A DNA stretch of 64,000 bases, taken from assembly GCF_014050145.1 (NCBI RefSeq), contig NZ_JACFYF010000004.1, positions 248,001 through 312,000 on the forward strand, in the 5' to 3' direction. The position numbers and the translations under genes are program-made. Shown in pieces: positions 34,542 through 45,198 of this stretch (position 1 is its first letter; each line of letters begins with the position of its first letter). Below the pieces are notes generated by a model. The model did not search any database. It had not been told where the DNA came from and was given only the letters and a program-made list of their open reading frames with translations. The stretch comes from Vibrio marinisediminis (GTDB lineage Bacteria > Pseudomonadota > Gammaproteobacteria > Enterobacterales > Vibrionaceae).

Positions 34542-35111
34542 ATGGAACAACAGGATCAAAGTTGCGCTTGGGCGATGAACCACCCGCTAGAACGGGAGTA
34601 TCATGATAGAGAGTGGGGTGTCCCAGTTTATGATGATAAAACGCTGTTTGAGTTTATCACTTTAGAAGGCGCACAAGCCGGGCTTAGTTGGATCACTATT
34701 TTGAAAAAGCGAGAGGGGTATCGACTCGCTTTCGAAGACTATGATCTGACTAAATTAAGCCAACAAGATGAAGCTCGTATTGAACTGATTGTTGAACAGT
34801 TTGATGTGGTTAGGCATCGCGGAAAGATAGCGTCGGTGTTTTCTAATGCGAAAGCGACATTGGCTTTGATTGATGAATATGGCAGTTTGTCGAATGCACT
34901 TTGGCAGTTTGTTGAGCACAAGCCTAAGATCAACCACTGGCAGGATATGTCACAGGTACCGGTGTCAACGGAAGAGTCAAAAGCGATGAGCAAGTTTTTG
35001 AAAAAGCGCGGCTTTAAATTCGTTGGTGAGACAATCTGCTATGCATTTATGCAAGCAACCGGCATGGTGGATGACCATTTAGTCAATTGCCCGAAAAAAC
35101 AGAATAAGTAA
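34542..35111 (+). CDS. tag: 3-methyladenine DNA glycosylase I
   Basis: A 189-residue HhH-superfamily glycosylase that removes 3-methyladenine from alkylated DNA. It has the zinc site elements near the N terminus (Cys8; His21 in EYHDREWG) and C terminus (VDDHLVNC), plus the LEGAQAGLSWITILKKRE block. It follows vexK by 32 bases in the same direction and could be co-transcribed. Confidence 0.95.
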   Translation: MEQQDQSCAWAMNHPLEREYHDREWGVPVYDDKTLFEFITLEGAQAGLSWITILKKREGYRLAFEDYDLTKLSQQDEARIELIVEQFDVVRHRGKIASVFSNAKATLALIDEYGSLSNALWQFVEHKPKINHWQDMSQVPVSTEESKAMSKFLKKRGFKFVGETICYAFMQATGMVDDHLVNCPKKQNK

Positions 35112-35147
35112 AAAGAAACCCGCGATTATCGCGGGTTTCTTTTTGAA
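35110..35147. terminator. Bidirectional terminator between tag and metC
   Basis: The stem AAGAAACCCGCGAT/ATCGCGGGTTTCTT with almost no loop beyond TAT-type bases, followed by T's, separates convergent genes. Confidence 0.92.
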
Positions 35148-35185
35148 CAATTCAACTCAATGATGAACCGAGTGAGAGCGTGCAA

Positions 35186-36391
35186 CTATAGAGAGGTTGC
35201 TTTTTCCAGTATCACTGAATTGTAGCGAGCTAAGCCAGCATCGAGGTCCGCGATAAGGTCGTTTACATCTTCCAAGCCAATGTGAATGCGAACCAATGTG
35301 CCTTCAAAATGAGGATGTGCCACGGTTCTCAGGCTATCAAAGCTTTTAGGCTCATTTGCCAAGATCAAACTTTCATAACCGCCCCATGAGTAGCCCATGC
35401 TGAAATGTTTCATTCCATCGAGTAATGCCGTGGTGGCTTTCACATCATTGGTTTTGAGTACAAAAGAAAACAAGCCATTGCCACCGGTAAAGTCACGTTT
35501 GAAAAATTCATGACCCGGACAAGTTTCCAAGGCAGGATGGCGAACGTGATCAACCTCGGGGCGTGTTTGTAACCACTGCGCGACCTTAAGGCTGTTTTCT
35601 GCGTGTTGGCGTAAACGCACATCTAAGGTGCGAATGCCACGCAAACCTAAGTAGGCATCATCGGCTGAAACACACTGACCCATTAAGTAACTTTGTTCAC
35701 GGAGCTGATCCCAACATTTCTCATTTGCAACCGCCGTACCAAGCATGACATCAGAGTGACCAACAATGTACTTCGTCGCTGCCTGAATGGAAATATCCAC
35801 ACCGTGATCAAACGGAGAGAAGTTCACTCCCGCAGCCCAAGTGTTATCAAGCATGACAATTATCTCATGCTGGTGGGCGATCTTGGCAAGTGTAGGAACA
35901 TCTTGCACTTCCATGGTGATAGAGCCAGGAGACTCGAGGAATAAAACTTTGGTATTTGGTTGAATTAAATCTTGGATTTCTTCACCGATCGTTGGTGAGA
36001 AGTAGGTGGTTTCTACCCCCATCTTTTTCATTATTATGTCACAAAAATCACGGGTAGGTTCGTAGCAGGTATCGACCATTAAAATATGGTCACCAGTTTC
36101 GATGAATGAGAGTATGGCATTAGATATTGCAGCAGTACCACAAGGGTATAAGGCACAGCCTGCACCACCTTCAACCTCAACCATGGCATCTTGCAGAGCA
36201 AAGTGGGTTTGCGTGCCGCGACGACCATAAAAAAGGGTTTTGTCGGCTCGGTTTATAATGGCATGGTTCTTTTCTGCCACGGTATTAAACACCACGGTAG
36301 AAGCACGTTGTACCGGTGGGTTTACCACCCCGTTAGTCCATTTTTTATCGCGTCCTGCGGTAATATATTTAGTCTGTTTGCCTTCTGACAT
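35186..36391 (-). CDS. metC: Cystathionine beta-lyase
   Basis: A 401-residue Cys/Met-metabolism PLP enzyme that cleaves cystathionine to homocysteine, pyruvate and ammonia in methionine synthesis. The Schiff-base lysine is Lys207 in [12 protein letters not shown], the PLP-stacking segment is near [10 protein letters not shown], and the DNTWAAG block (Trp rather than His as in gamma-synthases) supports MetC. The start at 36391 follows AAGGAC; the frame is open 63 bases further. No MetJ box was obvious upstream. Confidence 0.94.
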   Translation of the reverse strand: MSEGKQTKYITAGRDKKWTNGVVNPPVQRASTVVFNTVAEKNHAIINRADKTLFYGRRGTQTHFALQDAMVEVEGGAGCALYPCGTAAISNAILSFIETGDHILMVDTCYEPTRDFCDIIMKKMGVETTYFSPTIGEEIQDLIQPNTKVLFLESPGSITMEVQDVPTLAKIAHQHEIIVMLDNTWAAGVNFSPFDHGVDISIQAATKYIVGHSDVMLGTAVANEKCWDQLREQSYLMGQCVSADDAYLGLRGIRTLDVRLRQHAENSLKVAQWLQTRPEVDHVRHPALETCPGHEFFKRDFTGGNGLFSFVLKTNDVKATTALLDGMKHFSMGYSWGGYESLILANEPKSFDSLRTVAHPHFEGTLVRIHIGLEDVNDLIADLDAGLARYNSVILEKATSL

Positions 36392-36623
36392 TTTAAGTCC
36401 TTGTCTTAATTGGGCTAGCTGATGATTATATTTAAAACATGCTCGCGCTGACAAAGCAAGACTAACCCTTAGAGCGTTTGGCGATATACCCTTTCTATTT
36501 GATTGAAGCTGCAGCGGTGTTGACTACGCTCATTCCCCCCTATTACATAGTCTATCTATTCTCATAGGGATGAATTCACTTGCCGCCTACCTGCTGCTTC
36601 AAGTTGTTTGAGTATTAAGATAA

Positions 36624-36650
36624 AAATGACCGAGCATAGGCTCGGTCATT
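36624..36650 (-). terminator. Terminator of cls
   Basis: The stem AATGACCGAG/CTCGGTCATT is followed on the minus strand by TTTTTATC. Confidence 0.85.
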
Positions 36651-36655
36651 GGTGA

Positions 36656-38110
36656 TCAAAGCAGCGGATTAAATAGGTAGAATGTTCGCTCAAGAAAGCG
36701 TGAAAAGATTGAGCGTTCACGCCATGTTTCAAGAGAAACCGTGTGTGATTGGGCAATATATTCGTTTTGTAATTGATACATCTGCTGCGTAAATTCTTGG
36801 TCATCAATGGCTAATGTTACTTCAAAATTAAGCCATAGACTGCGCATGTCCATATTAACGGTACCCACCAAGCAAAACTGCTCATCAATCACGACAGATT
36901 TGGTATGCAATAAACCACCGTAAAATTCATAAATTTTAACGCCAGCCAACATCAGCTCACTGTAGAAAGCCTTTGATGCCCATTGCACCATTAATGAATC
37001 ATTTTTATGTGGAATAATCAGTTCTACATTGATGCCTCTTTGTGCTGTCATTTTCAGTGTTTCGAGAAGATCTGTACTAGGTACAAAGTAAGGTGTGGTG
37101 ATGCGTACGGATTGATTCGCTTGGTTAATGGCTAGGGTCAAAACTTGATAAATCAAATACTCAGGCATGCCTGGACCGGATGGTACTACTTGAATTGGGT
37201 GTTTGGAGCTATGTTCGTCAATCTTGCATTCCGGAATAGATGGAAAGGCTCGCTCACCAGTTTCTACTTCCCAATCCCAACAATGAATGGCTGATAGCAC
37301 GTTAACGGTTGGTCCGGTCACGCGCACCATGATATCGATCCAATGTCCTACCCCTGAATCTTGTTTGAAAAAGGCGGGGTCGACCATGTTCATTGAACCT
37401 GTGTAGGCGACCTTCTCATCAATAACAATGATTTTTCGATGCTGTCGAAGATCGAGCCGACGTAAAAATATACGCCATGGACTGACTTCTAAAGCTTGTA
37501 CCACTTTGATACCAGCACTTTGCATTTTTGCTACCCAGTCACTGCGGAAAAAGCGTGGGCTACCGGCAGAATCAAGCAGTAGCTTAATATCAACTCCGCG
37601 ATGAGCGGCGAGGATGAGTGCATTGGCGACTTCATCAGCTAAACCACCAGGGTGCCAGATATAGAAAACCATCCGAATACTATGGTGCGCTTGGTTTATA
37701 TCCTCAATGACCGATCGCATAATCGTTTCTGGCGAATTCTGTAATGAGAGTTCATTACCACTTAGTGCTGGTAAACCTAGGCGGTTATTACACAGCTCAT
37801 CAATTCGGTAGATATGTCGACCAAAGTTTTCAGGAGAATGGGCGTGACAATTGCTGAGTTTGGAGAACCAATCAATAAAGGGGGCGAGCATTTCTTTTGC
37901 ACGATCGGCGCGTTTTCGACCGAGGTTCAATTCACCGAACAAGAAATAGCAAGCAACACCGACGACAGGGATGATGTAAATCACCATCAACCAAGCTAAA
38001 GAGACACTGACCGCTCGGCGTTTTAATACCACACGCAGAGTGACACCTGCCACCAATACCCAGTACAAAACAAGGCTTGCCAGAGTTAAAAAATGGTAAA
38101 ACTTTTCCAT
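36656..38110 (-). CDS. cls: Cardiolipin synthase A
   Basis: A 484-residue phospholipase-D-superfamily enzyme that makes cardiolipin from two phosphatidylglycerols at the inner membrane. It has two N-terminal membrane helices and two HKD motifs: HRKIIVIDEKVAYTGSMN and HTKSVVIDEQFCLVGTVN. Length matches ClsA (486). Apparently monocistronic; the upstream gene is divergent. Confidence 0.94.
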   Translation of the reverse strand: MEKFYHFLTLASLVLYWVLVAGVTLRVVLKRRAVSVSLAWLMVIYIIPVVGVACYFLFGELNLGRKRADRAKEMLAPFIDWFSKLSNCHAHSPENFGRHIYRIDELCNNRLGLPALSGNELSLQNSPETIMRSVIEDINQAHHSIRMVFYIWHPGGLADEVANALILAAHRGVDIKLLLDSAGSPRFFRSDWVAKMQSAGIKVVQALEVSPWRIFLRRLDLRQHRKIIVIDEKVAYTGSMNMVDPAFFKQDSGVGHWIDIMVRVTGPTVNVLSAIHCWDWEVETGERAFPSIPECKIDEHSSKHPIQVVPSGPGMPEYLIYQVLTLAINQANQSVRITTPYFVPSTDLLETLKMTAQRGINVELIIPHKNDSLMVQWASKAFYSELMLAGVKIYEFYGGLLHTKSVVIDEQFCLVGTVNMDMRSLWLNFEVTLAIDDQEFTQQMYQLQNEYIAQSHTVSLETWRERSIFSRFLERTFYLFNPLL

Positions 38111-38502
38111 TAATGATCCTAGTCAGAACAACTAGTTAAATACTAAGCCGAATTGGTCATGGTTAACAACTGAAGCTGAATAAAATGATAGAGAAAACGA
38201 AAAATTCTTTTTGTTGCGAAAGTGGGCGGTATTGTTGTTTGCTTGAGCTTGTTCTGTGCTCTGTGTGGCATTTCTTGTTATAAAATGTTTAATTTGAACA
38301 AAAAAACAGCACTCAAACGCCGTAAAGAGGGTTTTAAATGGGAATTTAGACTGGTGGGGTTCCAATTTTAATCCCAAACTGTTTTACTTACCATACACAG
38401 AGCGTCACACAAATTTTTCTTCAGTGTAAACTTTTTACTACACTGTTAACCTTTAAGACGCCGACATTAAGTAAACACAACAATAAAATAAATGGTGATA
38501 AT
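38111..38502. other. Intergenic region between cls and the NSS transporter
   Basis: About 390 bases between divergent genes that must hold both promoters. An 81-codon minus frame exists but has Phe/Ser/Asn-rich composition and no family look. I see no riboswitch or strong hairpin. Confidence 0.4.
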
Positions 38503-39933
38503 GTGGCTACAACAACTACCACTAAACCCCGCGATAGCTGGGGGTCTAAATTTGGTTTCGTTATGGCCGCTGCTGGTTCAGCAGTCGGTCTTGGTAATAT
38601 ATGGAAGTTTCCTTATACCGCAGGAGAAAGCGGTGGCGGTGCATTTGTTGCAATATACCTTCTATTTGTAATTTTCATTGGTTTTAGCGTAATGCTGACA
38701 GAGTTCGCGATTGGACGTAAGACAAGTGTATCAGCCGTTGGTGCATTTAAGTCAACTGACAGACGTTGGACTTTTGTTGGTGTAATCGGCGTACTCAGTG
38801 GCTTGTTGATCATGGGCTTCTATCCAGTCGTAGGTGGTTGGGCAGTAGCTTATATCTATAAGATCGCGACAGGGCTACTAAGCACGCCAGAGGCAATTGG
38901 CGACAGCTTTGGTAGTTTTATTTCTGACCCAGTACAGCCTTTGATGTGGATGGGTTTATATCTACTATTTAACATTTTCGTTGTGATCCGCGGCGTTTCG
39001 GGTGGCATTGAGAAAGCCGGTAAAATTCTGATGCCGTTGCTATTCTTGATTCTGGTATTGGTTGCCGTAAAAGGTTTAAGCCTACCAGGAGCTATGGCCG
39101 GTCTAGAGTTCTTATTCCAGCCTGATTTCTCTAAGGTGAATAGTAGCGTTGTATTAGCAGCTCTTGGACAAGCATTTTTCTCCTTAAGCTTAGGTATGGG
39201 TTGTATGATTACCTATGGCAGTTACTTGAAGAGAAAAGAGAACTTGGTACAAACCACGGCAATGGTGACCGCAATGGATACTGGTGTTGCAATGCTTGCC
39301 GGTGTAGCCATGTTCCCTGCGATGTTTGCATTTAGCATAGAGCCAGCGGCTGGTCCTGGTCTGGTTTTCGTTGTGGTACCACAATTGTTTGCTGAAATGG
39401 GCGGCGTGATTGGTTTACTTTTAGCGCTACTGTTCTTTATCGGTTTAAGTGTGGCGGCATTGACTTCTTCGGTCTCACTTCTGGAAGTAGTCGTTTCTTA
39501 CTTAATTGATGAGAAAGGTATGAAACGTCCAACAGCAGTGCTGAGTGCAAGTGCGGTAATGGCGGTATTGTGTGTGTTCGCTTCGCTTTCGTTAGGCGGT
39601 ACAGGACCAACGCTATTCTCAACTGGTGCGTTTGATATCTTTGACCTACTAACAGATAAAATCTTCCTTGCGGTCGGCGGTATGTTTGTTTGTATTTTTG
39701 CTGGCTGGCGCTTAAATCGTGCAGAGCTAGAGAAAGAAATTACCAACGATGGTCAGATTAAGTTCCCACTGTTTGGCTTGTGGTACAACCTAGTTAAATA
39801 TGTGATTCCTTTTGCTATTGCTATCGTCGCTATTGCGGGTGTGAAAGCCGGTTTTGATAGTGGCAAAGGTGAAATTATGATGATTGGTTTAGGGGTGATA
39901 GGTATCGCTGCTCTACTATCGAAGAAACTATAA
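38503..39933 (+). CDS. Sodium-dependent transporter of the NSS family
   Basis: A 476-residue transporter of the neurotransmitter:sodium symporter (LeuT) type with about 11-12 helices. The TM1 signature GSAVGLGNIWKFPY is at residues 25-38, where Na+ and substrate bind. It uses a GTG start at 38503 (MATTTTTKPRDSWGSKFGF), 8 bases after GGTGAT. The substrate, probably an amino acid, is not visible. No partner genes adjoin it. Confidence 0.92.
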   Translation: MATTTTTKPRDSWGSKFGFVMAAAGSAVGLGNIWKFPYTAGESGGGAFVAIYLLFVIFIGFSVMLTEFAIGRKTSVSAVGAFKSTDRRWTFVGVIGVLSGLLIMGFYPVVGGWAVAYIYKIATGLLSTPEAIGDSFGSFISDPVQPLMWMGLYLLFNIFVVIRGVSGGIEKAGKILMPLLFLILVLVAVKGLSLPGAMAGLEFLFQPDFSKVNSSVVLAALGQAFFSLSLGMGCMITYGSYLKRKENLVQTTAMVTAMDTGVAMLAGVAMFPAMFAFSIEPAAGPGLVFVVVPQLFAEMGGVIGLLLALLFFIGLSVAALTSSVSLLEVVVSYLIDEKGMKRPTAVLSASAVMAVLCVFASLSLGGTGPTLFSTGAFDIFDLLTDKIFLAVGGMFVCIFAGWRLNRAELEKEITNDGQIKFPLFGLWYNLVKYVIPFAIAIVAIAGVKAGFDSGKGEIMMIGLGVIGIAALLSKKL

Positions 39934-40453
39934 TGCTGCTAGGTAGGAAAGCTGTGTAATACAGCGTCCTAACTCAATAAATCAAAACATTGAATGCTTG
40001 TTGATAGGTCATAAGATCAAATCAGCAAGCATTTTTTTATGTTGAACTTTTATAGCAGCAAAAAAAGTAAACAGGTAAGCGAGGCGATTAAGATATTCAT
40101 TTTGCTATCAATGGATATTTCTAAAAATTAGTGACTTGGTCGCCATTAATTTACCACCCGTCAAAGAAATAACGAATCATTGCTAAGTGTTTGTTAATAC
40201 TCAATTCACTATGACTTTGTGAGCTATTATCCAAAGTTGCACAAGTTATAGTGATAGTTGTGTATTTTTATAGCGGTCATTAACGTGACGCATCCCGCAA
40301 ATGCGTTATTATTTGGCTGCAAATCACAAAAGATACGAAAACTGTTACATAGGTTGCTTTTTAACTCATCGGATGAGCTTCATAATCGCCGCCTTTGCCG
40401 TACGTACCCTGTAGGCAAGCATGTAATTATGTCTATTTTTTTGAAGGTGAATT
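39934..40453. other. Intergenic region before the chemoreceptor gene
   Basis: About 520 bases. After the terminator it is AT-rich. A small hairpin, TTGCC and GGCAA around GTACGTACCCTGTA, lies at about 40397-40420, in the probable 5' leader of the chemoreceptor gene. I looked for the c-di-GMP riboswitch motif common in front of Vibrio chemoreceptors and did not find it. Confidence 0.4.
39990..40037 (+). terminator. Terminator of the NSS transporter gene
   Basis: AATGCTTGTTGAT pairs with ATCAGCAAGCATT (with one G-U) around a loop of about 16 bases, followed by seven T's. Confidence 0.8.
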
Positions 40454-42070
40454 GTGATTTTATCTGTAAGGAAGAAGCTCTACTTGGGCTTTGGTGCCAT
40501 TTTAGCGCTGTTGACGTTAATGGTGAGTATCATTGCTTATGAAATAGTGGAGTCTCATACGGTGGCGGAAGACGTTCGCACGAATGTTGTACCAGAGGTA
40601 GTTGCCTACCTAACACTGCTTGATCAAATGGGTGACGTATATCGTGATGCGGTAGGGACCGTTTCTGGAGTGTCAGGTGCTCGAGAAGGTTATTACAGTA
40701 ATAAGAGACAATTTGCTGAGGTCTTGCTTGAACTGAAGTCATACCAAGATTCGGGCTCAATTGGCTATCAAAATCTGCTCGAGATGGAGCAGTACATGGA
40801 GCAATTTACTCAAGCATTTGAGAGTAAGGCTCTGCCGATGCTTAAAGGGGATTATCGCTATTCAGAAGTGATCCCTATGGTGCGCAGCTACTTTGATTCT
40901 TATTTGTTCCCGCTTGAGACCATACTTGACGATATTACCAGCGCGGAAGTCGCAAATTCGAGCCATGTGGTTGGAAGCCTTAGTGATTCATTTAAGACCA
41001 TCGAATACACTATCGCGGTGCTTTTCTCGATCACCGTTATCGTTTCTTGTAGCGTTGCGTATGTGTTGTCACAATCAATTACAACTCGTTTGACTCGCCT
41101 TGAGCAAGTTGCACAAAAAGTGGCTGATGGAGATTTATCTGCAGATTCAATTGTTGATAAATCGGGCGATGAGCTTGCAAGTTTGGCTACTTCGATCAAT
41201 CGAATGCAACAATCATTACTCTCGTTGATTGGCTCAATCAATACAGTCACGGGAGAGGTCAAGTCGGTGACGTCAGGGCTAACAATAGTCAGCCAAGATC
41301 TTGTTCAAGGTGCATCTGAACAAGCAGATAAGGCCCAACTAATCGCGACGGCGTCTGAAGAACTGAGCCTAACAATTGCTGAGGTAGCGCAGCAAAGTAC
41401 CACCACATATGAGCAAGCGAGTAGCTCTGAAGGTGTTGCAAGCTCAGGTCGAGATGTGATTGTTGAGATGGTGACGAGCATCCAACAAGTCAGTGCGCAG
41501 ATGGAAGAAATGTCTTTGCAAATGAATGCGCTTGGTAGCCATGGTGAGAAGATTGGTTCAGTAATAAAAGTTATTGAAGGAATCGCAGAACAAACTAACT
41601 TATTGGCACTTAATGCTGCAATTGAAGCCGCGCGCGCTGGTGAATTTGGTCGTGGTTTTGCCGTGGTTGCTGATGAAGTACGAGCGCTTGCTGAGCGTAC
41701 TACAAGTGCGACGAAAGAAGTCTCTGGCATTATCCAAGCCATTCAGATTGGTACTCAAGAAGCCGTCATCTGTACAGAAGATAACCGTCGTCTGGTTGAG
41801 CTTGGTGTAAGCCAAAGCACAGGAGCGGTCGGTGCGCTTGAAGAAATTGTTGCAGGTGCTTCTCATGTTCAAAGTATGATTAATTCAATTGCGGCGGCAG
41901 CAGAAGAGCAAACGGCTGTTACGCGTGAAATTACTGCGGATATTTCGATGATTAGCGATATCTCTAGCCACTCTTTGAAGTTGGCGAGCGATAGTTCTGG
42001 TGATATCAAGCAACTGCATGACAAGGTGCTTGAATTGGAAGCGCTGATGAGCAAGTTTCGTTTAGTTTAA
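40454..42070 (+). CDS. Methyl-accepting chemotaxis protein
   Basis: A 538-residue chemoreceptor. There is an N-terminal membrane helix (about 10-30), a periplasmic four-helix-type sensor (30-190), a second membrane helix (about 193-213), HAMP, and a cytoplasmic coiled coil. The kinase-contact hairpin [18 protein letters not shown] is at about 375-392, with the rest of the conserved region following. It uses GTG at 40454 after AAGGTGA. The ligand is unknown. It is not near other che genes. Confidence 0.93.
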   Translation: MILSVRKKLYLGFGAILALLTLMVSIIAYEIVESHTVAEDVRTNVVPEVVAYLTLLDQMGDVYRDAVGTVSGVSGAREGYYSNKRQFAEVLLELKSYQDSGSIGYQNLLEMEQYMEQFTQAFESKALPMLKGDYRYSEVIPMVRSYFDSYLFPLETILDDITSAEVANSSHVVGSLSDSFKTIEYTIAVLFSITVIVSCSVAYVLSQSITTRLTRLEQVAQKVADGDLSADSIVDKSGDELASLATSINRMQQSLLSLIGSINTVTGEVKSVTSGLTIVSQDLVQGASEQADKAQLIATASEELSLTIAEVAQQSTTTYEQASSSEGVASSGRDVIVEMVTSIQQVSAQMEEMSLQMNALGSHGEKIGSVIKVIEGIAEQTNLLALNAAIEAARAGEFGRGFAVVADEVRALAERTTSATKEVSGIIQAIQIGTQEAVICTEDNRRLVELGVSQSTGAVGALEEIVAGASHVQSMINSIAAAAEEQTAVTREITADISMISDISSHSLKLASDSSGDIKQLHDKVLELEALMSKFRLV

Positions 42071-42171
42071 CTCAAAAGAAGTCCCAATTTACACTCTGTA
42101 ATCCGCTACGCAACTGTTTTGGGACAGACCATTTAAGTATATACTCTCGGCTCCTAACTGGAGCCGTTTTC

Positions 42172-42867
42172 ATGTTTGATATCTTATACACCCATAATGA
42201 CTTTTTGATCATTAATAAGCATCCTGGCGTTTCCGTTCATAAAGATACGGGCGAAACGATGCTGCTTGCAGAGGTGGCAAAAGAGAGTGGCGATAAGCAA
42301 CTCTACTTAGTACACCGTTTAGATAAGATGACCTCAGGCATTTTGTTACTGGCGAGAAACGCACAAGCGGCAAGTGAGCTGTCAAAAGCTTTTGCTGACA
42401 GAGCGGTAGAAAAATTTTATTTGGCAATTGGTTCAAAAAAACCGAAGAAGAAACAGGGTTTGGTGATGGGCGACATGGAACGCTCGCGCCGCTCGGCTTG
42501 GAAGCTGATTAATTCTCAGCTTAATCCCGCAGTGACTCAGTTCTTTTCAGCCAGTGCCAGCCCGGGTGAGCGCTTCTTTTTGTGTAAGCCTCATACGGGG
42601 AAGACCCATCAGATCCGCGTAGCATTGAAATCGGTTGGCTCCGCGATTGTGGGTGACCCTATATACAACGCAGGTAGTGAGGCTGATCGTGGCTATTTGC
42701 ATGCTTTTGCGCTCAAATTTAGCTACCAGCATGAGCAATACCAATTCGTCTGTGACCCAAGAGAGTTCACAAGCCTTGGCGAAAAATGGCAAGAGCAAGA
42801 AATTCAGCAAGGTATTCAAGCTTGGTTGCACCCTTGGCAACTGGCATGGCCGACAATTAAAAAGTAG
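42172..42867 (+). CDS. RluA-family RNA pseudouridine synthase
   Basis: A 231-residue pseudouridine synthase that starts directly with the catalytic domain (no S4 domain). The catalytic Asp51 lies in VHRLDKMTSGILLLA. The family resembles TIGR01621, small RluA-like enzymes of unknown RNA target. The next gene starts nine bases after its stop, so the two RNA-modification-type genes are probably co-transcribed. Confidence 0.88.
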   Translation: MFDILYTHNDFLIINKHPGVSVHKDTGETMLLAEVAKESGDKQLYLVHRLDKMTSGILLLARNAQAASELSKAFADRAVEKFYLAIGSKKPKKKQGLVMGDMERSRRSAWKLINSQLNPAVTQFFSASASPGERFFLCKPHTGKTHQIRVALKSVGSAIVGDPIYNAGSEADRGYLHAFALKFSYQHEQYQFVCDPREFTSLGEKWQEQEIQQGIQAWLHPWQLAWPTIKK

Positions 42868-42875
42868 TTTTATTG

Positions 42876-43811
42876 ATGCAATCTAATCAAATCCCAGTTT
42901 TTCTTAACCATGTGGAACAGCAGCTACAAACCGTTCCAGATGAGGTTCGCCGACTATTTCACGGTCGTGGTCGTTGTTGGCAAGGCTTAGATCAATTGAC
43001 CTGTGACTGGTTACAAGGTCAGCTAATTGTCAATCTATTCAAATCCGTTGATGAAGAATTTTTAGCGCAATTGAAGTCAGGGCTGTTGGCACTGTCAACA
43101 TCTAAAGTATGGCAAGAGCGCCAAGGGCGCACAATACTGCTGCAGCACCGTTATGCTGATGGTGCGCCATCAGAAGTGTTGCTGGGCGAGTTAGACACAA
43201 GACCTGTTGTTGAAGAGTTAGGGCTTAAGTACCAACTTGATATTGGTCGTAACCAAAACTTTGGCTTATTCCTTGATATGCGTTTAGGACGTGAGTGGAC
43301 TCGAGACAATGCCAAGCATGCCAATGTGCTGAATTTGTTTGCTTACACTTGTGGTTTTTCGCTCGCGGCGATTGCTGGTGGTGCAGACCAAGTCGTGAAT
43401 GTGGATATGGCGAAAGCATCGCTGAACAAAGGGCGTGAAAACCACAAGCTTAATGATCATAATCTAAATCAAGTTCGATTTATGGGGCATGATATTTTTA
43501 AGTCTTGGGGGAAAATTAAAAAATCAGGACCTTATGATTTGATCATCATTGATCCGCCATCATTCCAGAAAGGCAGTTTTGCTCTAACAAAAGATTACGC
43601 CAAAATTTTACGTCGCCTACCGGATCTACTTACCGAGCAAGGGACCGTGTTGGCGTGCGTCAACTCACCTGCGGTGGATTGTAATTTCTTGATTGAAGGC
43701 ATGGCAGAAGCCGCGCCTGAACTAACGTATATTGAACGACTGGATAACCCAGTAGAGTTTGCCGATATCGATGAGCAAGCTTCTCTTAAATGTTTAGTAT
43801 TCAAAAAATAA
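42876..43811 (+). CDS. RlmI-like class I SAM-dependent methyltransferase
   Basis: A 311-residue methyltransferase resembling the C-terminal domain of RlmI (23S rRNA m5C methyltransferase). The SAM-binding motif VLNLFAYTCGFSLAA lies near residue 150, and the DPPSFQKGSF motif near 225 is the catalytic-loop type. It lacks an obvious PUA domain at its N terminus. ATG at 42876 is preferred to TTG at 42873. The substrate is inferred to be RNA because of the family and its pseudouridine synthase neighbour. Confidence 0.82.
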   Translation: MQSNQIPVFLNHVEQQLQTVPDEVRRLFHGRGRCWQGLDQLTCDWLQGQLIVNLFKSVDEEFLAQLKSGLLALSTSKVWQERQGRTILLQHRYADGAPSEVLLGELDTRPVVEELGLKYQLDIGRNQNFGLFLDMRLGREWTRDNAKHANVLNLFAYTCGFSLAAIAGGADQVVNVDMAKASLNKGRENHKLNDHNLNQVRFMGHDIFKSWGKIKKSGPYDLIIIDPPSFQKGSFALTKDYAKILRRLPDLLTEQGTVLACVNSPAVDCNFLIEGMAEAAPELTYIERLDNPVEFADIDEQASLKCLVFKK

Positions 43812-43842
43812 CAAAAGCCTCGTAAGAGGCTTTTGTTTTATC
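43808..43842. terminator. Bidirectional terminator between the methyltransferase gene and ynjF
   Basis: The stem ACAAAAGCCTC/GAGGCTTTTGT with loop GTAA, followed by TTTT, separates convergent genes. Confidence 0.92.
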
Positions 43843-43877
43843 TAGGTCCACGGTTCAATTGATGTAAGTACAAGTAG

Positions 43878-44483
43878 TTAACTGAGCGTTTTGTACCCAG
43901 CCCATATCCGTGTAGAGGTAGTAAACCAGCAGGCTGCCCCATACACATAGGCGATTAGGCTAAAGTGTTGGGGCAATAAACAGAACAATACAAAGCAGGC
44001 GATGGTTTCCGTACCTTCCGTTAAGCCGCTCATATAATACAAAGACTTATTTTTATAGACAGGATTCTCAATCCCTCGTTTACCCGCCATCACCGCGAAC
44101 GCAAGGAAACTTGATCCGGTGCCGATAAAAGCAAAGATTAAGAAAGCACCTGCCACCGCATTTTGTTCAGGATTGGCAAGCACGAAACCAAATGGAACCA
44201 GTGAATAGAACAAAAAATCCAAACTGATGTCGAGAAAACCTCCAGCGTCGGTGATACCGCGAATTCGAGCGATCGCGCCATCCAAACCGTCACAAATCCG
44301 ATTGATCACAATAAAACACAGCGCTAAAGGGTATTGCTCTAAAGCCAGAGCAGGCAAGCTCATACAGCCAATGATAAAGCCCAATAGCGTGGTTTGATTA
44401 GCCGTTACTCCACGAGCACATAATATAGATGCGGCTTTAGTCAGCGGTGTACGTATTATTTTTATACTGAACTTATCGAGCAT
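43878..44483 (-). CDS. ynjF: CDP-alcohol phosphatidyltransferase family protein YnjF
   Basis: A 201-residue inner-membrane protein with about six helices. It has the complete CDP-alcohol phosphatidyltransferase motif: Asp65, Asp68, Gly69, Ala72, Arg73, Gly81, Asp85 and Asp89 (DGLDGAIARIRG...FLDISLD). In this class the Asp residues bind the metals and CDP-linked lipid. It follows ynjD by 22 bases, as in the E. coli ynj cluster. The true substrate is unknown. Confidence 0.85.
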   Translation of the reverse strand: MLDKFSIKIIRTPLTKAASILCARGVTANQTTLLGFIIGCMSLPALALEQYPLALCFIVINRICDGLDGAIARIRGITDAGGFLDISLDFLFYSLVPFGFVLANPEQNAVAGAFLIFAFIGTGSSFLAFAVMAGKRGIENPVYKNKSLYYMSGLTEGTETIACFVLFCLLPQHFSLIAYVYGAACWFTTSTRIWAGYKTLS

Positions 44484-44505
44484 TGTTATTCTCTATTATC
44501 GATTT

Positions 44506-45198
44506 TTAGCGGTTAAGTTGTTTAAAATCAGGTCGCGTTATTGGTTTTTTGGGGCTATTTAATGTGTCCCATGGCCAAGTGAACACTTGCGCTCCTTGTG
44601 GTACATCATCAATGTCGTGCGTCACCAGCAGGGTCGGAATATTCGCTTGTCTAAGCTGCTCAAACACCCAATCTCGAAACTGGACTCTCAAGGCTTTATC
44701 TAGCTTACTAAAAGGCTCGTCTAAAAGGGCGGCTTGTGGATTAGCCAATAACATCCGCAATAAGCTCACTCGCGCTCGTTGTCCTCCTGATATTTGTTCA
44801 GGGAATGAATCAGCCAGTTCAGCCAGTTGAACGTTCTCTAAACATTCAAACGCTTGTTGTTTACGATCGGCACGTGGAACCGAGTTTGGCAATGCGAATG
44901 CAAGATTTTGCCAAATGTTTAAGTGAGGAAAGAGCAAATCGTCTTGAAACAGAATACCGACGTTACGTTGATGAGGCTCACTATTTTCTATCGCAACACT
45001 ATTGAGCGAAATTTCGCCATGATATTGGAAATCTTCGGATAAGTGACCCGCGATAAGGTTGAGCAGTGTTGATTTGCCGCAACCACTTGGTCCCATGATA
45101 GCGACAATTTCACCGGGAGCTATCTCAATGTTTAAGTGCTCAAGCAGTGGTTTTTCACCCGATTTATAGATGGTGAGGTCGTTTAGACAAAGAGTCAT
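44506..45198 (-). CDS. ynjD: ABC transporter ATP-binding protein YnjD
   Basis: A 230-residue ABC ATPase. Walker A is GPSGCGKST (36-44), the signature is ISGGQRARVSLLR (from 136), and Walker B is AALLDEPF (about 155-162). It overlaps the preceding permease gene by 35 bases. With YnjB and YnjC it forms an importer resembling thiamine and Fe3+ importers in architecture. The substrate is not known. Confidence 0.88.
   Translation of the reverse strand: MTLCLNDLTIYKSGEKPLLEHLNIEIAPGEIVAIMGPSGCGKSTLLNLIAGHLSEDFQYHGEISLNSVAIENSEPHQRNVGILFQDDLLFPHLNIWQNLAFALPNSVPRADRKQQAFECLENVQLAELADSFPEQISGGQRARVSLLRMLLANPQAALLDEPFSKLDKALRVQFRDWVFEQLRQANIPTLLVTHDIDDVPQGAQVFTWPWDTLNSPKKPITRPDFKQLNR

Noticed and set aside
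38132-38377. 81-codon minus frame between cls and the NSS transporter
   Set aside because: Low-complexity Phe/Ser/Asn composition, no family look, lies in the shared promoter region.
40200-40450. c-di-GMP (GEMM) riboswitch in front of the chemoreceptor gene
   Set aside because: The core GGGACGCAAAGCC-like segments are not present; only a small unrelated hairpin is seen.
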